From assembly GCA_013076295.1 (NCBI GenBank), contig RQOL01000905.1:62001-126000 (forward strand): 64,000 bases of DNA, given 5' to 3'. Source of the DNA: Sanderia malayensis (Eukaryota; Cnidaria; Scyphozoa; Semaeostomeae; Pelagiidae). The number at the start of each line of letters is the position of its first letter. Within the stretch, counting starts at the first letter, position 1. The translations under genes and the position numbers were made by a program. The notes under the pieces are model-generated. The model was given only the letters and a program-made list of their open reading frames with translations. It did no database searches and was not told the DNA's origin. This document shows, piece by piece, positions 12,110-21,729 of the stretch.

Positions 12110-12835
12110 TCTTCGAGATCTAATAAAAACAAGTAGTGCAAAGAACCCATGAATTGAAAAATATGGTTTAAAAAAATATGAAAGCACGATGGTTGGTTTG
12201 GAAAAGGAATTAGAACACGGTGGTGGCTTGGAAAGAAAATTAGAACACAGTTGTGGTTTGAAAAATTACCAAAGCCCCTACCTTAAAATTGACTTGATAA
12301 AAACAAGGGGTTCAAAGAACCTATGAAAGGAATATTATGGTTTGAAAAAATATGAAAGCACGGTGGTGGTTTGGAAAAGGAATTAGAACCCGGTGGTGGT
12401 TTGGAAAATTGGCAAAACCCCTACCTTAAAAATTCACATCTGATGAGATATCAAATAAACGACTATGTTAGATCGGAATTGACCTAATAAAAACAAGGAG
12501 TTCAAAGAACCCATGGAAGGAATATGATGGTTTGAAAAAATATGAAAGCACGGTGGTGGTTTGGAAGAGGAATTAGAACCCGGTGGTGGTTTGGAAACTT
12601 GGCAAAGCCCCTACCTTAAAAATTCACATCTAATGAGACCTCTAATAAACGACTATGGATAGATCGGAATTGACTTAATGAAAACAAGGGGTTCAAAGAA
12701 CCCATAAATTGAAGATGATGGTTTAAAATAATTTGAAAATAAGGTAGTGGTTTGGAAAAGGAATGAGAGCACTGTGGTGGTTTCGTTTGGTAAAGAAATG
12801 AGTGGTTTGGAAAATTAGTAAAGCCACAACCTTAA
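12110..12835 (+). repeat. ~190-bp tandem repeats (copy A)
   Basis: Four units marked by AAAACAAGGGGTTCAAAGAA (about 12117, 12287, 12481 and 12670; spacing 170-194 bp), each followed by repeated GGTGGTGGTTTGGAAAA words. Copy B has fewer units (42366, 42557 and 42736). The left boundary of the segmental duplication falls in or at this array. Confidence 0.8.
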
Positions 12836-12947
12836 AGGCCTACTGAAATAAAAAAATCACTTTCTATTTCTTTTTGCAAATAGTTAAATTTCAATTTTTA
12901 CTGATTACTTCGGTGCCTGTTTTGTTTTTATTCGATCACGATAAGTA

Positions 12948-13494
12948 CTTTAAAGGTAGAAACTTTCGCGGGAAGAAACTTTCGCGAGGCGAAAAAAACG
13001 CGAAATTTCTGGAATTAACTTTCGCGTTTTAAGCAAAATCGGATATTTTGCGCGAATAAACTTTCGCAAATTCCAAGTCTGAACAGAAACTTTAAACAGA
13101 AACCTTAAAGTAGTTTTTATTCAAAGTGAAACTTTTTTTATAAATCTTTCTCATTTTTACAACGATAACAGAGGAAGAACAATATTGTAATAAGTCAGTT
13201 TCGTTTCCATATTCACTCTGCCTTTTCTGCCTTCCCTTTTCTTTCCATGAAACTAACTAATGAATAAATATTTTTCTTTGTTAACCGCCTTTCACTCTGG
13301 GATTACCAGTTGTTCACAATAGCGTTTTTGCGAGAATAAACTTCAGCGAATTTCCAATTTTGAAATTTTTTTCAAGAGTAAACTTTCGCGAATTTCATAT
13401 TTTAGAAAATTTGGCGCAATAGACTTTTGCGATTTTCGGCCAAAAACGCAAAAATCGCGAAAGTTTCTTCCCGCAAAAGTTTCTCCGATTAAAG
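12948..13494. mobile_element. CTTTAAAGG MITE with TA target duplication
   Basis: A 547-bp element with terminal inverted repeats starting CTTTAAAGGTAGAAACTTT and rich in TTTCGCG words. It is flanked by TA (12946-47 and 13495-96). Copy B shows the empty site AAGTATACTAAA near 42846, so insertion followed the duplication, or the element was lost from B. A TA duplication and short TIRs suggest a Tc1/mariner-type MITE. A second copy is at 17235-17743. Confidence 0.85.
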
Positions 13495-13847
13495 TATACT
13501 AAATTTGGCTTTGAAATGGGGCACTGACTACGACATGGGTATGATGTCATAACCATGACACAAATCGACTTTTATAATGGCACAGTATAGGGAAAATTTT
13601 TCAAATTTTCGCTGTGCGCAACCCAGGGCTTTATTAGAAAATCGTTTCCCAAGGTACAAACTATAAATTTCCCCGCGTCGTTTTAGCTATTAAGCAGAAA
13701 AAAAAGAATTTACGGTAACGCTATAGCGGCGTTTTGAAAAAGGGTACTACAAACCGCGCGGTCTGTCAAACGACATCTTATTCCGCGCGATCATATTTCC
13801 AAGCAGCAAGTGCAGGAACCCCTCACAAAGGGAGTTTGTCAGAGATC

Positions 13848-13923
13848 ATGGATGGCGGAGCTGTCTTAGTAAAACTAAAGCAAACACGATGGCCGGGGTT
13901 ATGTTGTTGGAGGACAAGGGAAG
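13848..13923 (+). CDS. Candidate first coding exon, PWWP-like start
   Basis: An ATG at 13848 opens a frame that reaches a strong donor (AAG|GTAAGC at 13923/13924). The 25 encoded residues include GAVLVKLKQTRWPGL, which resembles the beginning of a PWWP domain (hydrophobic-V-x-V/A-K, then W-P-G). Copy B keeps the exon at 43649-43718 with a 6-bp deletion and donor AAA|GTAAGC. I see no downstream exon, so this may be an orphan exon carried along with the duplication. The PWWP resemblance rests on one short motif. Confidence 0.25.
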
Positions 13924-13959
13924 GTAAGCTGTTAGGTACAGCAGCTAATAAATAAATGG

Positions 13960-14865
13960 GATTTTCAGGCAGCCGTTTTCAAAACAAATTTGAAATGAAA
14001 TGGATAAGGAAAGCTGAAGGCGTGCGTTCTGTTCACAACTCATTTTTTGTCCCTTTGGAATTTGGAGCCATCGAGTTTTAACAGAAACCTCTGACTTTGA
14101 AAATAAATTGTTATGCAGAACATTACGATTAATTTTATTTTATTTCTGCGACTTCTGCCCGATGGAAACACTCTAGTAACTAGGCGTTCCAACCAGACAT
14201 GATGACGATGAGGCTGGACTGACAACAACTTAGCAGTATCAGATATATCTGAAGAAGCCAACTCTGAGCGTAAATAATCCATGTACATTCTAAGAACATC
14301 TCTGTGGCTAGGAATTTTGAATGGAAAATTCCGGTTAATAAGCGAAATATCGATATCTTGACATTTTTCAAAAACACAAACCTTGGGATGCTGTACCTCC
14401 AGAATGGTAAGAGGTAAAGAGGTAAGGTAATGGTAAACACAGTGAGTGTTTTATAACTTCTTTCTCGTCTTGTTGTGCACTATATGGTGGTGAAATATTT
14501 TTTTAAAATTCCCCCAAAATGTTTTACTGGCAGCTCATAGGTGTGGTCACAAATCACGTGAATATCGAGCCACTCCCGTCCCAAAATGGCCCCCGGCAGT
14601 TTCAAATAAAATCCGAATTCGAAATAAAATTTAGGGTTAGGCAGTTTACTAAATGGTTTTAGTAATTGCCCTGTCGTGATAAAGCCCTTTTTGCTTTGCA
14701 CGCTGTGTTTTTGGACAGACAGGTCAAACATCTCATGTCGTCAATGGTGGCTGAATGCAACTGTTTCCAACTTTGTGTTCCAAGCAAAAAATGCTTATCG
14801 GGAAACCCGCTCAATGGTCGCAAACAAGAATTCTTTTATGACTGCCGATGATAAACATCATCAAG
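13960..14865. other. Non-coding; nothing recognised
   Basis: Shared by both duplication copies (copy B 43750-44020 plus 46269-46970). The frames present differ between copies and shift against each other, so I do not call a gene. Confidence 0.45.
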
Positions 14866-14869
14866 TCAA

Positions 14870-16230
14870 TGTAGAATCGGAAAAACTGAAACAAGTCTGA
14901 TGTTCATAAACAGAGTTGCTGCTTGAGTGGACGAAAAAATCATGATCATCAAATGAATGTCCGTTTGTCAAACTGGTTGATCTCCTTGAGGCTGGAATTT
15001 GTAAACCTGTCTATCTGCACTATACGTTGTGCCAATGCTGCTCTATGCAAGAACGTTTCAACGCGGCATTGGCTCGACACTCAGATAAACCCGGGATATC
15101 TTCTGCCAAGAACATGCGCAATTCAGATTCAGGTTTTACTGTTGACCTAGTTTTGCTGGCGCTTACACTGCACGCCATAAATAACTTGGGTTAAACCAAC
15201 TCGGGTGGACCTAGTCGGGGTTAGTTTCTGTAGTGTAAATAGAGCTTTACCTTAAGCGTAAAGGTGATACGTCTCGCTTCGCTCCTGCCGTGCCAGAAAC
15301 AATTTCTTTTACGTTGTGTAACATTTGATCAATGTGCAATCCAATCCTACATATAAAGTACTGTGTCTTTGAGTGCACAAGATGGCGTTATCGTCAATTA
15401 ATATTTGGCTTGCCCATTTGATCCCATTCGGGTTGAGAAAACCTGTTTAGCATTTATAAAAATGTTGCTTCGTTCAAGTGGAAGAGATAACATTATGAAC
15501 AAAGTAGCTATCAACATTATCTCATTCAGGTTGAAGTTTATAAACGTTTCTAATGATCTTGTCAGGGTAGCTACTTTCAGCGCACCAGATAACATTATCA
15601 ATACAAAACAGGATTTTTAAAACGTGTCTAATGATGAGATCAGGGTAACTTTCTTCAGTACACCAGAGGTAATCATCAGCTAATACAAAGTTGGGTCTTA
15701 TGAAAAGTTTCTAATGATTAGACTGGATTAGCTTCTTTCAGTTCACCAAATAGCATTACAATCAACTAATACAAGTAAGAGTTTTTAAATGCTTCTGATG
15801 ATCAGATTATGGTGGCTTCTAGTAATCGTCAACCAAGTTCGATTTTAAAATGTTTCTTATGACCAGATTGGATAACTTCGTTCTCTGTGCCAGATAGCAC
15901 AATCGTCAAATAATACAAGTTGGATTTTTAAAATGTTTTTAATGATGAGATTAAGGTAGCTTCGTTCAATGCACCAGATAGCACAATTACCAAACAAATG
16001 GCGAGGTTGCATTTTTTAAAACATGCCTGATGTTCGTAAACAAGATTGTCTATTTGACTGCACAAAGTATAAATTATATCATTAATTAAATGTTAGCCTA
16101 TCAAAATGATCTACTTCAGGTTGGAGGTTGTCGAACCTGTTTGATGCCCATAAACAGAGTTAGTTTTTTGACTGCACAAGATAAACATAATCACTAATAA
16201 ATACTCCTTTGTGGAATAGATTTAATTCAT
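14870..16230 (+). repeat. Degenerate ~80-bp tandem repeats (copy A)
   Basis: The phrase TTTCTAATGATCAGATTAGG and variants recurs at about 15545, 15625, 15708, 15790, 15850 and 15933, together with ...GCACCAGATAGCATTATCA... . The outer units are longer and carry CTGATGTTCATAAACAGAGTT. The copy B counterpart is 46970-48320. Short frames inside are identical between copies only because the duplication is recent. Confidence 0.7.
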
Positions 16231-16234
16231 ATTT

Positions 16235-16993
16235 GGAAAGATCTCTTCACATGGCATCACAATAATCGGACACGTAAGTAATTTTTTGATTTACAGTTCT
16301 TGTCTATATTTTGCAAACCAGTGATCAACAAGCACAGAGAAAACCTTTTAGCAGAGATTTTTGCAAAGATTGCAATTCACTTTTTGGGCAGAAAAGAACT
16401 TGTTGGAATGAATGGAGAAATGACAAACAATATCTTATTTGGAAACTCTAAATAAATAACTGTTAATTTACTTCAAGATATTGCTTCATTTCCATGCAAG
16501 AATTTCTGTCGAAAGTTTTTTCATTGGAATGTTAACACAATACGTCAAAATCCGTCCAAAATTCAGCGATACCCTATAATTGATAACATGACACTTCGTT
16601 ACAACAACTGCTAGAAAATAGTTTTAATCCCGGTAAGATAACTGAATCTAGACAATAAAGTTTGTCCGATGAAAATCTTAGCAAAATTAAAATTTATTTA
16701 TTTGGAAAGTCTTTTACGCTAAAGGGTCAAGACAGCTGTATGCTAAATTTAGAGCATCTTCTTTTCAATGAAAGAAAATTTTTCGTGAAAATATTATAAT
16801 CATCGGCGTTTTATTTGCTCGATTTCAATAATTTTTATGAAAAATTTTCAATCTTTGGGATTTTTAAAACAGTACAATAAAACTTAAATTAGGTTTTCAG
16901 TTGAAAATTTATGAAATGTTGAGTGTATTTTTGACAGAGGTCTATTATTGAAACACCTTTGGTATCTATAAATTGCGATGTAAATTTTCTTTT
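16235..16993. other. Non-coding; nothing recognised
   Basis: AT-rich sequence shared with copy B (48325-49095). No frame, RNA gene or repeat structure that I can support. Confidence 0.45.
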
Positions 16994-16997
16994 TTAA

Positions 16998-19113
16998 AGT
17001 CCTCATGCAACGAAATTTTACATTGTGTTTTTGTATCAAAAATCTATAAGTTTCAATGCACTTATTAACGTGACGCAAAAAAATTAGCAAATCATCTATA
17101 CTTTTTATCTATTAACCTTCAAAGTCACTGTGACTTTGAAGTGACTTGTCACTTAACATCAGAAACAGAACATCACTGTGATGTTACCCAACGTCGTGTC
17201 TGCAACGTCAACCAGGCTTGCAGGCTTTCTTCTACTTTAAAGGTAGAAACTTTTGCGGGAAGAAACTTTTGCACGGCAAAAAAAAAACGCGAAAAGAAAT
17301 TTCTGGAATTAACTTTCGCGGTTTAGGAAATATCAGATATTTTGCGAGAATAAACTTTCGCGAATTCCAAGTCTGAAACTCTAAACAGAAACCTCGAAGT
17401 AGTTTTTATTCAAAGTGAAGCTTTTTCATAAATTTTCCTCATTTTTACAACGTTAACTGAAAAAGAACAGTATTGTAATAAGTCAGCTCCGTTTCCATAT
17501 TCACTCTGCTTTTTCTGCCTTCACTTTTCTTTCCATGAAACTAACTAGTGAATAAATATTTTTCTTTGTTAATCGCCTTTCACTCTGGGATTGATTGCCA
17601 GTTTTTCACAATAGCGTTTTTGCGAAAATTAACTTTCGCGAATTTCAAATTTTAGAAAGTTTCGCGCAATAAACTTTTGCGAATTTTGGCCAAAAAGCCA
17701 AAATCGCGAAAGTTTCCTCCCGCAAAAGTTTCTACCTTTAAAGTATTGAAATTCAACATGACCAGCTTTAAGTGAGCGCACACATGAGCTGTATTTCGAA
17801 AGAAAATAAATCATATAACTATTTATATGTCGTAGAGATACATAACGGGGACTATTTTACGATTACTAAGTGTTATCAAAAAGTATCGCTTCATAATATT
17901 GCTGATAGTATTTTAAAACGCATCAAATAGAACAGAAGGACGTTAGGAGGTTAAGTCTTTACTTTTCGACTCGTTTATTTTGTCAATAAGGGCCTTGTCT
18001 GCTACGAAATGGAACTCGTAGGAACATACACTTGGCCAGACACAAGCCACGTGTATTCCTGTTGTTAATTTTGCAACAGAACGGAGCAACAAATGATTTC
18101 ACATCATTACGAAAAATTCACTCTTACTTAGACAATGAATGTAAAAGTCGCGGAAAGTAATATAAACGACAACCAAAGTAAAATACACGTTTTTTATTTT
18201 ATAAGAGACCTAGCTCAAGCCCTACTAGTAAGAGTTTCGTAAATTTTCTATTGTTTTGTTAAGGAAAACAAAAGAACAAAAGAATCTATTGTAATTTAGC
18301 ACAAATTCTACTTCTTCTACTTGTTCTCGTTCGCCCTTGAAAAACATATAAGTTTGATTTTAAATAATTGTTTATAGGATTGGTAATAAAGCTATATAAA
18401 GTAATAGCAAATGGGGTGTGTCGACTTTGTCAGTCGGGCGAATTGGTAAAACATGTGGGGCGATATGAATTGAAAGTGGTCGGGTTTGACCATTGTATGG
18501 TGGGGCGAGTTGATTTGTTACCTTCGCCCGGAATGGTTAGGCCCAAGCCGACCAACAATAACAATGAAAATGTCAGAAAAATTGGGATTTTCGAGGTGAC
18601 ATCTAAGGAATTTTAATTTCCGAAGTTTCGAAAAATAATTCAATGTCTGTAACTTTAAGTTTAATTAAGGTATTACCAAGAAGAACAGCTGGGATAAGCC
18701 AAATCAGAGCTACGTGTCGTGCTAGAGACATTTTTCGGAGGTACCGATTTGCAAAATTAAATTGTGTCTCGAAAGTTAAATGAAACCACACAAATTACTT
18801 TCAGAATGAGGTCAAAAGATTCGCCCTTACTGTGATGCAACCACAGCTTACATTTTCCCACCCTGAGTGGATTTATTAACAAAAATCCAGACAACGTTTG
18901 AAAAACTTCCATGACCTCCATTGGAAAAAGTTCTTCGTGTCATCACTGTGACGTCACAGTGTTGTTGTATTTTTTCCAAAAGGTGGCCTGATTCAAAGTG
19001 AAGTTGAAGTAATTCATAGTTGTCAAATGCGTATAAAAACTGCACTAAATCGATCAGTATTGGCTTTCAATAAGGTCAAAACACTATATGCCAAATTTCG
19101 TTGCATTAGCAAT
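16998..19113. mobile_element. TTAA element, GCAACGAA family (copy A), 3' end abuts lectin promoter region
   Basis: Left end TTAA + AGTCCTCATGCAACGAA (TTAA at 16994-16997); right end TTCGTTGCATTAGCAAT + TTAA at 19114. The closest complete relative is 44172-45431. Subterminal parts carry ATCACTGTGACGTCACAG (about 18940), a CRE-like palindrome. A MITE (17235-17743) sits inside. The right end lies under 300 bp upstream of the lectin start codon and includes a TATAAAA word at 19032, so the element could contribute promoter sequence; that is inference. An 82-codon frame inside (18368-18616) has no recognised homology. Confidence 0.65.
17235..17743. mobile_element. CTTTAAAGG MITE, second copy
   Basis: A 509-bp relative of 12948-13494 with the same termini and interior, flanked by TA (17233-34 and 17744-45). 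Copy B shows the empty site CTTCTATTGAAATTC near 49300. It is nested in the TTAA element. Confidence 0.87.
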
Positions 19114-19366
19114 TTAAGCCTTGGGACATTTCCAAACACCATTTTACCAAAAGTGGTGCAATACGTTTGCTCACCATGTGCAAGTTCAATTTGATAACAA
19201 AGTCAAAGAGATTATAAATCTTTGTGAAGCTTGATGTGTAATATATTCTCCCCTACAAGAACAACCAAACATCTTAGCTTTGCAAAATGCTTCTCTTCAG
19301 AATTAGGGAGCAGCATTAAGCTCCAACCCACCTTTCTAATAGTTCCACCCAGACAATGATTATGAT

Positions 19367-19385
19367 GTTTTTCCTCTCCTTTTAG
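19367..19385 (+). promoter_or_regulatory. Probable splice acceptor in lectin 5' UTR
   Basis: TTTTTCCTCTCCTTTTAG ends 16 bp before the ATG: a pyrimidine tract followed by AG. It suggests a spliced 5' UTR, with the coding region itself in one exon. It is identical in copy B (about 51124-51142). The upstream exon was not identified. Confidence 0.5.
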
Positions 19386-19401
19386 TATTATTGGCCAGAT
19401 A

Positions 19402-20799
19402 ATGCTTCGTGTTATAATCTCAACCATTTTTTTGTCGTCAACCCTGTTAGTGCATGTGCGTTGCCAAGCGACATGTACCGATCCACTGGCCATGGCCGAG
19501 TTGCGTGTTCTCAATTCAAAGAAATGTGTTGACATCAGTGGTAGCGAAGGCGCAGGCAGTATTGGCACACACGACTGTGACGGCTACAGAGACCAGCAAA
19601 TCATTTTCTGTGTTGACGGCACTATCCGTAACCAGGCAACAAACTATTGTTTCACACCAACGAATCCCAGTGAGAGCAGCGGGTCGGTGACGTCATCTCG
19701 ATGCATTCTCCTTCCAAATATCCCGGAACATCAAAAGTGGAAATTTGGGAAAACAAAAGTGTTCACGGACAACGGTGGCATTGAGCAAGAAGCAAAGGAG
19801 ATTATTAATGAGGCAAACGGGAAATGTCTTGATATTTCAGGAAGAAGTGGAGAAGGTGAAGTTAACTTTCATGAATGCGAAGATACGGATGATCAATACT
19901 TCTATTTCCGTTCCAGAGGAAAGGAGCTTGGCTTTGGTCGGCTGATCAACGAAAAATCTGATCTTTGCCTCGATGTCAAAGGTCATAAAGGAGGCAAATT
20001 AAAGAAGGATACAAACGTCCTGATCCATGAATGCGAGGATCAGATGGACCAATGGTTTCGATATTATGAAAATGGTGAGCTGGTTAACGAAGAATCGAAA
20101 TGGTGTGTAGAAGTATCAGGTTTGTCGGGCAGCGGCAACATTGTTGTCCACACTTGCGAAGACTTAAAAGACCAGATGTGGACCCGACCAGAGCAACTCT
20201 GCGATGGCGAATTTTGTTCATTTCGAAACAAGAAGTCAGGCCTGTGTATGGACGTTCCAGGAGCAGGAGGACATGGCAACATTGCTACTGCCGATTGTGA
20301 CGGATTACCAGATCAGCGTTTCAAGTGGATAGCAAAGAAATGGACAAGCCCAAATGCAAAATGGAACTTGGTTGCATGTAATACCAACGGAAAGGTGAGC
20401 CATGAAGTTTCTAACGAAGTCACCTATTCAAAGACCATCGATACAACTATAACAAGGACAGTCAGTGCTGAAATGGAGGCCGGAGTTTCTTTTGCAAAGG
20501 TAAAGACTTCGGTCAGTGTCTCTGCTTCCTTATCTATGGCTTGGACATCCAGCTCAACAGAGACCAAGACAACAACCCTCAGTTGTGAAAATTACAGTAA
20601 TGGAGATCCTTTTGAGAAAGGCTGCATGTGGCAGTTGGAGGTCAAGATGGAGAACACAGTCAACAAAAAAAAGCTGTCTTGGAAACCTCAAATTGTGAAA
20701 TGCACACGTCGTCAAGTAGAGCCGCAATGCCCTCCCTTCACAAAGTGCGCTGATGACGATTGCACTGGCTGCGAAGAGACAAACGAAAAAAGAAAGTAG
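19402..20799 (+). CDS. Secreted two-trefoil lectin with pore-forming-type C-terminal domain (CEL-III-like), copy A
   Basis: A 465-residue protein. Residues 1-21 are a signal peptide (hydrophobic core, likely cut after VRC). Six ricin-B-like repeats follow, each with a Cys-x-Asp/Glu-like start and a DQxFxx end (for example DQYFYF, DQWFRY, DQRFKW), enough for two beta-trefoils in residues about 22-310. The rest (about 320-440) is Ser/Thr-rich with alternating polar and apolar residues, as in membrane-inserting beta-hairpins of pore-forming toxins. The tail is Cys-rich (QCPPFTKC, DDDCTGC). Order and length match the haemolytic lectin CEL-III of sea cucumbers and its coral relatives: sugar binding, then oligomeric pore formation. 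It is probably secreted and acts in defence, predation or symbiont recognition; this is inference. It has one coding exon, and its paralogue is at 51159-52556. Confidence 0.78.
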   Translation: MLRVIISTIFLSSTLLVHVRCQATCTDPLAMAELRVLNSKKCVDISGSEGAGSIGTHDCDGYRDQQIIFCVDGTIRNQATNYCFTPTNPSESSGSVTSSRCILLPNIPEHQKWKFGKTKVFTDNGGIEQEAKEIINEANGKCLDISGRSGEGEVNFHECEDTDDQYFYFRSRGKELGFGRLINEKSDLCLDVKGHKGGKLKKDTNVLIHECEDQMDQWFRYYENGELVNEESKWCVEVSGLSGSGNIVVHTCEDLKDQMWTRPEQLCDGEFCSFRNKKSGLCMDVPGAGGHGNIATADCDGLPDQRFKWIAKKWTSPNAKWNLVACNTNGKVSHEVSNEVTYSKTIDTTITRTVSAEMEAGVSFAKVKTSVSVSASLSMAWTSSSTETKTTTLSCENYSNGDPFEKGCMWQLEVKMENTVNKKKLSWKPQIVKCTRRQVEPQCPPFTKCADDDCTGCEETNEKRK

Positions 20800-20831
20800 T
20801 AGAAGACTCTACCCAATGATATTACCATTGT

Positions 20832-20837
20832 AATAAA
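20832..20837 (+). terminator. Polyadenylation signal of lectin copy A
   Basis: AATAAA 33 bp after the stop codon. In copy B the corresponding position reads AATCAA. Confidence 0.6.
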
Positions 20838-20839
20838 AT

Positions 20840-21702
20840 TAAATTAATTCAAATACTGTTTCTTTTGCCTTGTGGCGTACTTGCGCAAACAAGTAGATAT
20901 TGGTGAATGGGATGAAATGTTGTGTTTTCTGTTTATGTTTATCTGCCCATATTTGGTCAGACCAGTTAATATCCACTGAGTAATCACTCCTGATTTTTTA
21001 TGATTCTCAGAGGTCCCATTTGTCTACAGTGAGCTGAAAGGGCGAAAACAGGAATGATGGCAATCGAGTTGTAGAAAAATTGGTTATTTGTTCACTACCT
21101 TGATTTTCCCATGCATTCTTGCACTGATCTCTGGGAAAGGATGATGAAGGGTTTTCCAAAATCTAAACCGTTCAACTCAGTCCCCATAGTCCTTGATTTT
21201 ACAACCGTTCAACTCAGTCCCCATATTCCTTGATTTTGCAGCCTCATACTTCATCTTCCCCAAGAGAGTCCAAGTGTTGCAAAATATATGTGTTCGTTTT
21301 CAAGATAAAAATATTCCGGTAATGTTTCAGAAATTAATTTACAAGCTTGAAACTGATTGCCTGGCCTGCTTGCAAAATTGACTGGCTTCCTTTCCAGAGC
21401 GTTTGTCCAGTAATGTTTCTCTTTACATTATTTGCACGTGGTTGCTCACAAAAAGAATTTTTTTTAAATTAACATTTTGGTTTCTATCGCTCTGTATGTT
21501 TGAATATTTTATTTGCTGAAATTCGGCTTGGGGGCAAATCTATTGCTTGCGAATAATTGAAATCTGAATGCAAAGTCATTGTCGGAAAGTAAAAGCTCTT
21601 TGATGCATAGTTTCCAGCAAAACTCCTGTTCTGGTACTTAAAAATGATTCGCAGCCTAAGGATCAAATTCTTTAAAATGACCACCGCTTAGCCTCCAAAT
21701 GA
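20840..21702. other. Non-coding lectin 3' flank with a short tandem repeat
   Basis: No gene. A 37-bp tandem duplication starting AACCGTTCAACTCAGTCCCC occurs at 21166 and 21203 and is also present in copy B (about 52908 and 52945). Confidence 0.5.
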
Positions 21703-21729
21703 GAAGCTGTAAGAGCGTTACCCTGTTAG

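Noticed and set aside
14040..14440. Minus-strand frames with hydrophobic residues, and the longer 118-codon frame at 46290-46646
   Set aside because: The two copies do not keep the same frame, and no homology or splice signals are seen.
14666..15620. Several 60-75 codon frames identical between the two copies
   Set aside because: They lie in degenerate tandem repeats; identity reflects the recent duplication, not selection.
18368..18616. 82-codon frame conserved at 50122-50370
   Set aside because: It is inside a TTAA element, with no recognised motif and several changes without codon bias.
19212..19568. 118-codon minus-strand frame overlapping the lectin start, present in both copies
   Set aside because: It is antisense to a well-supported gene; conservation is explained by the recent duplication.
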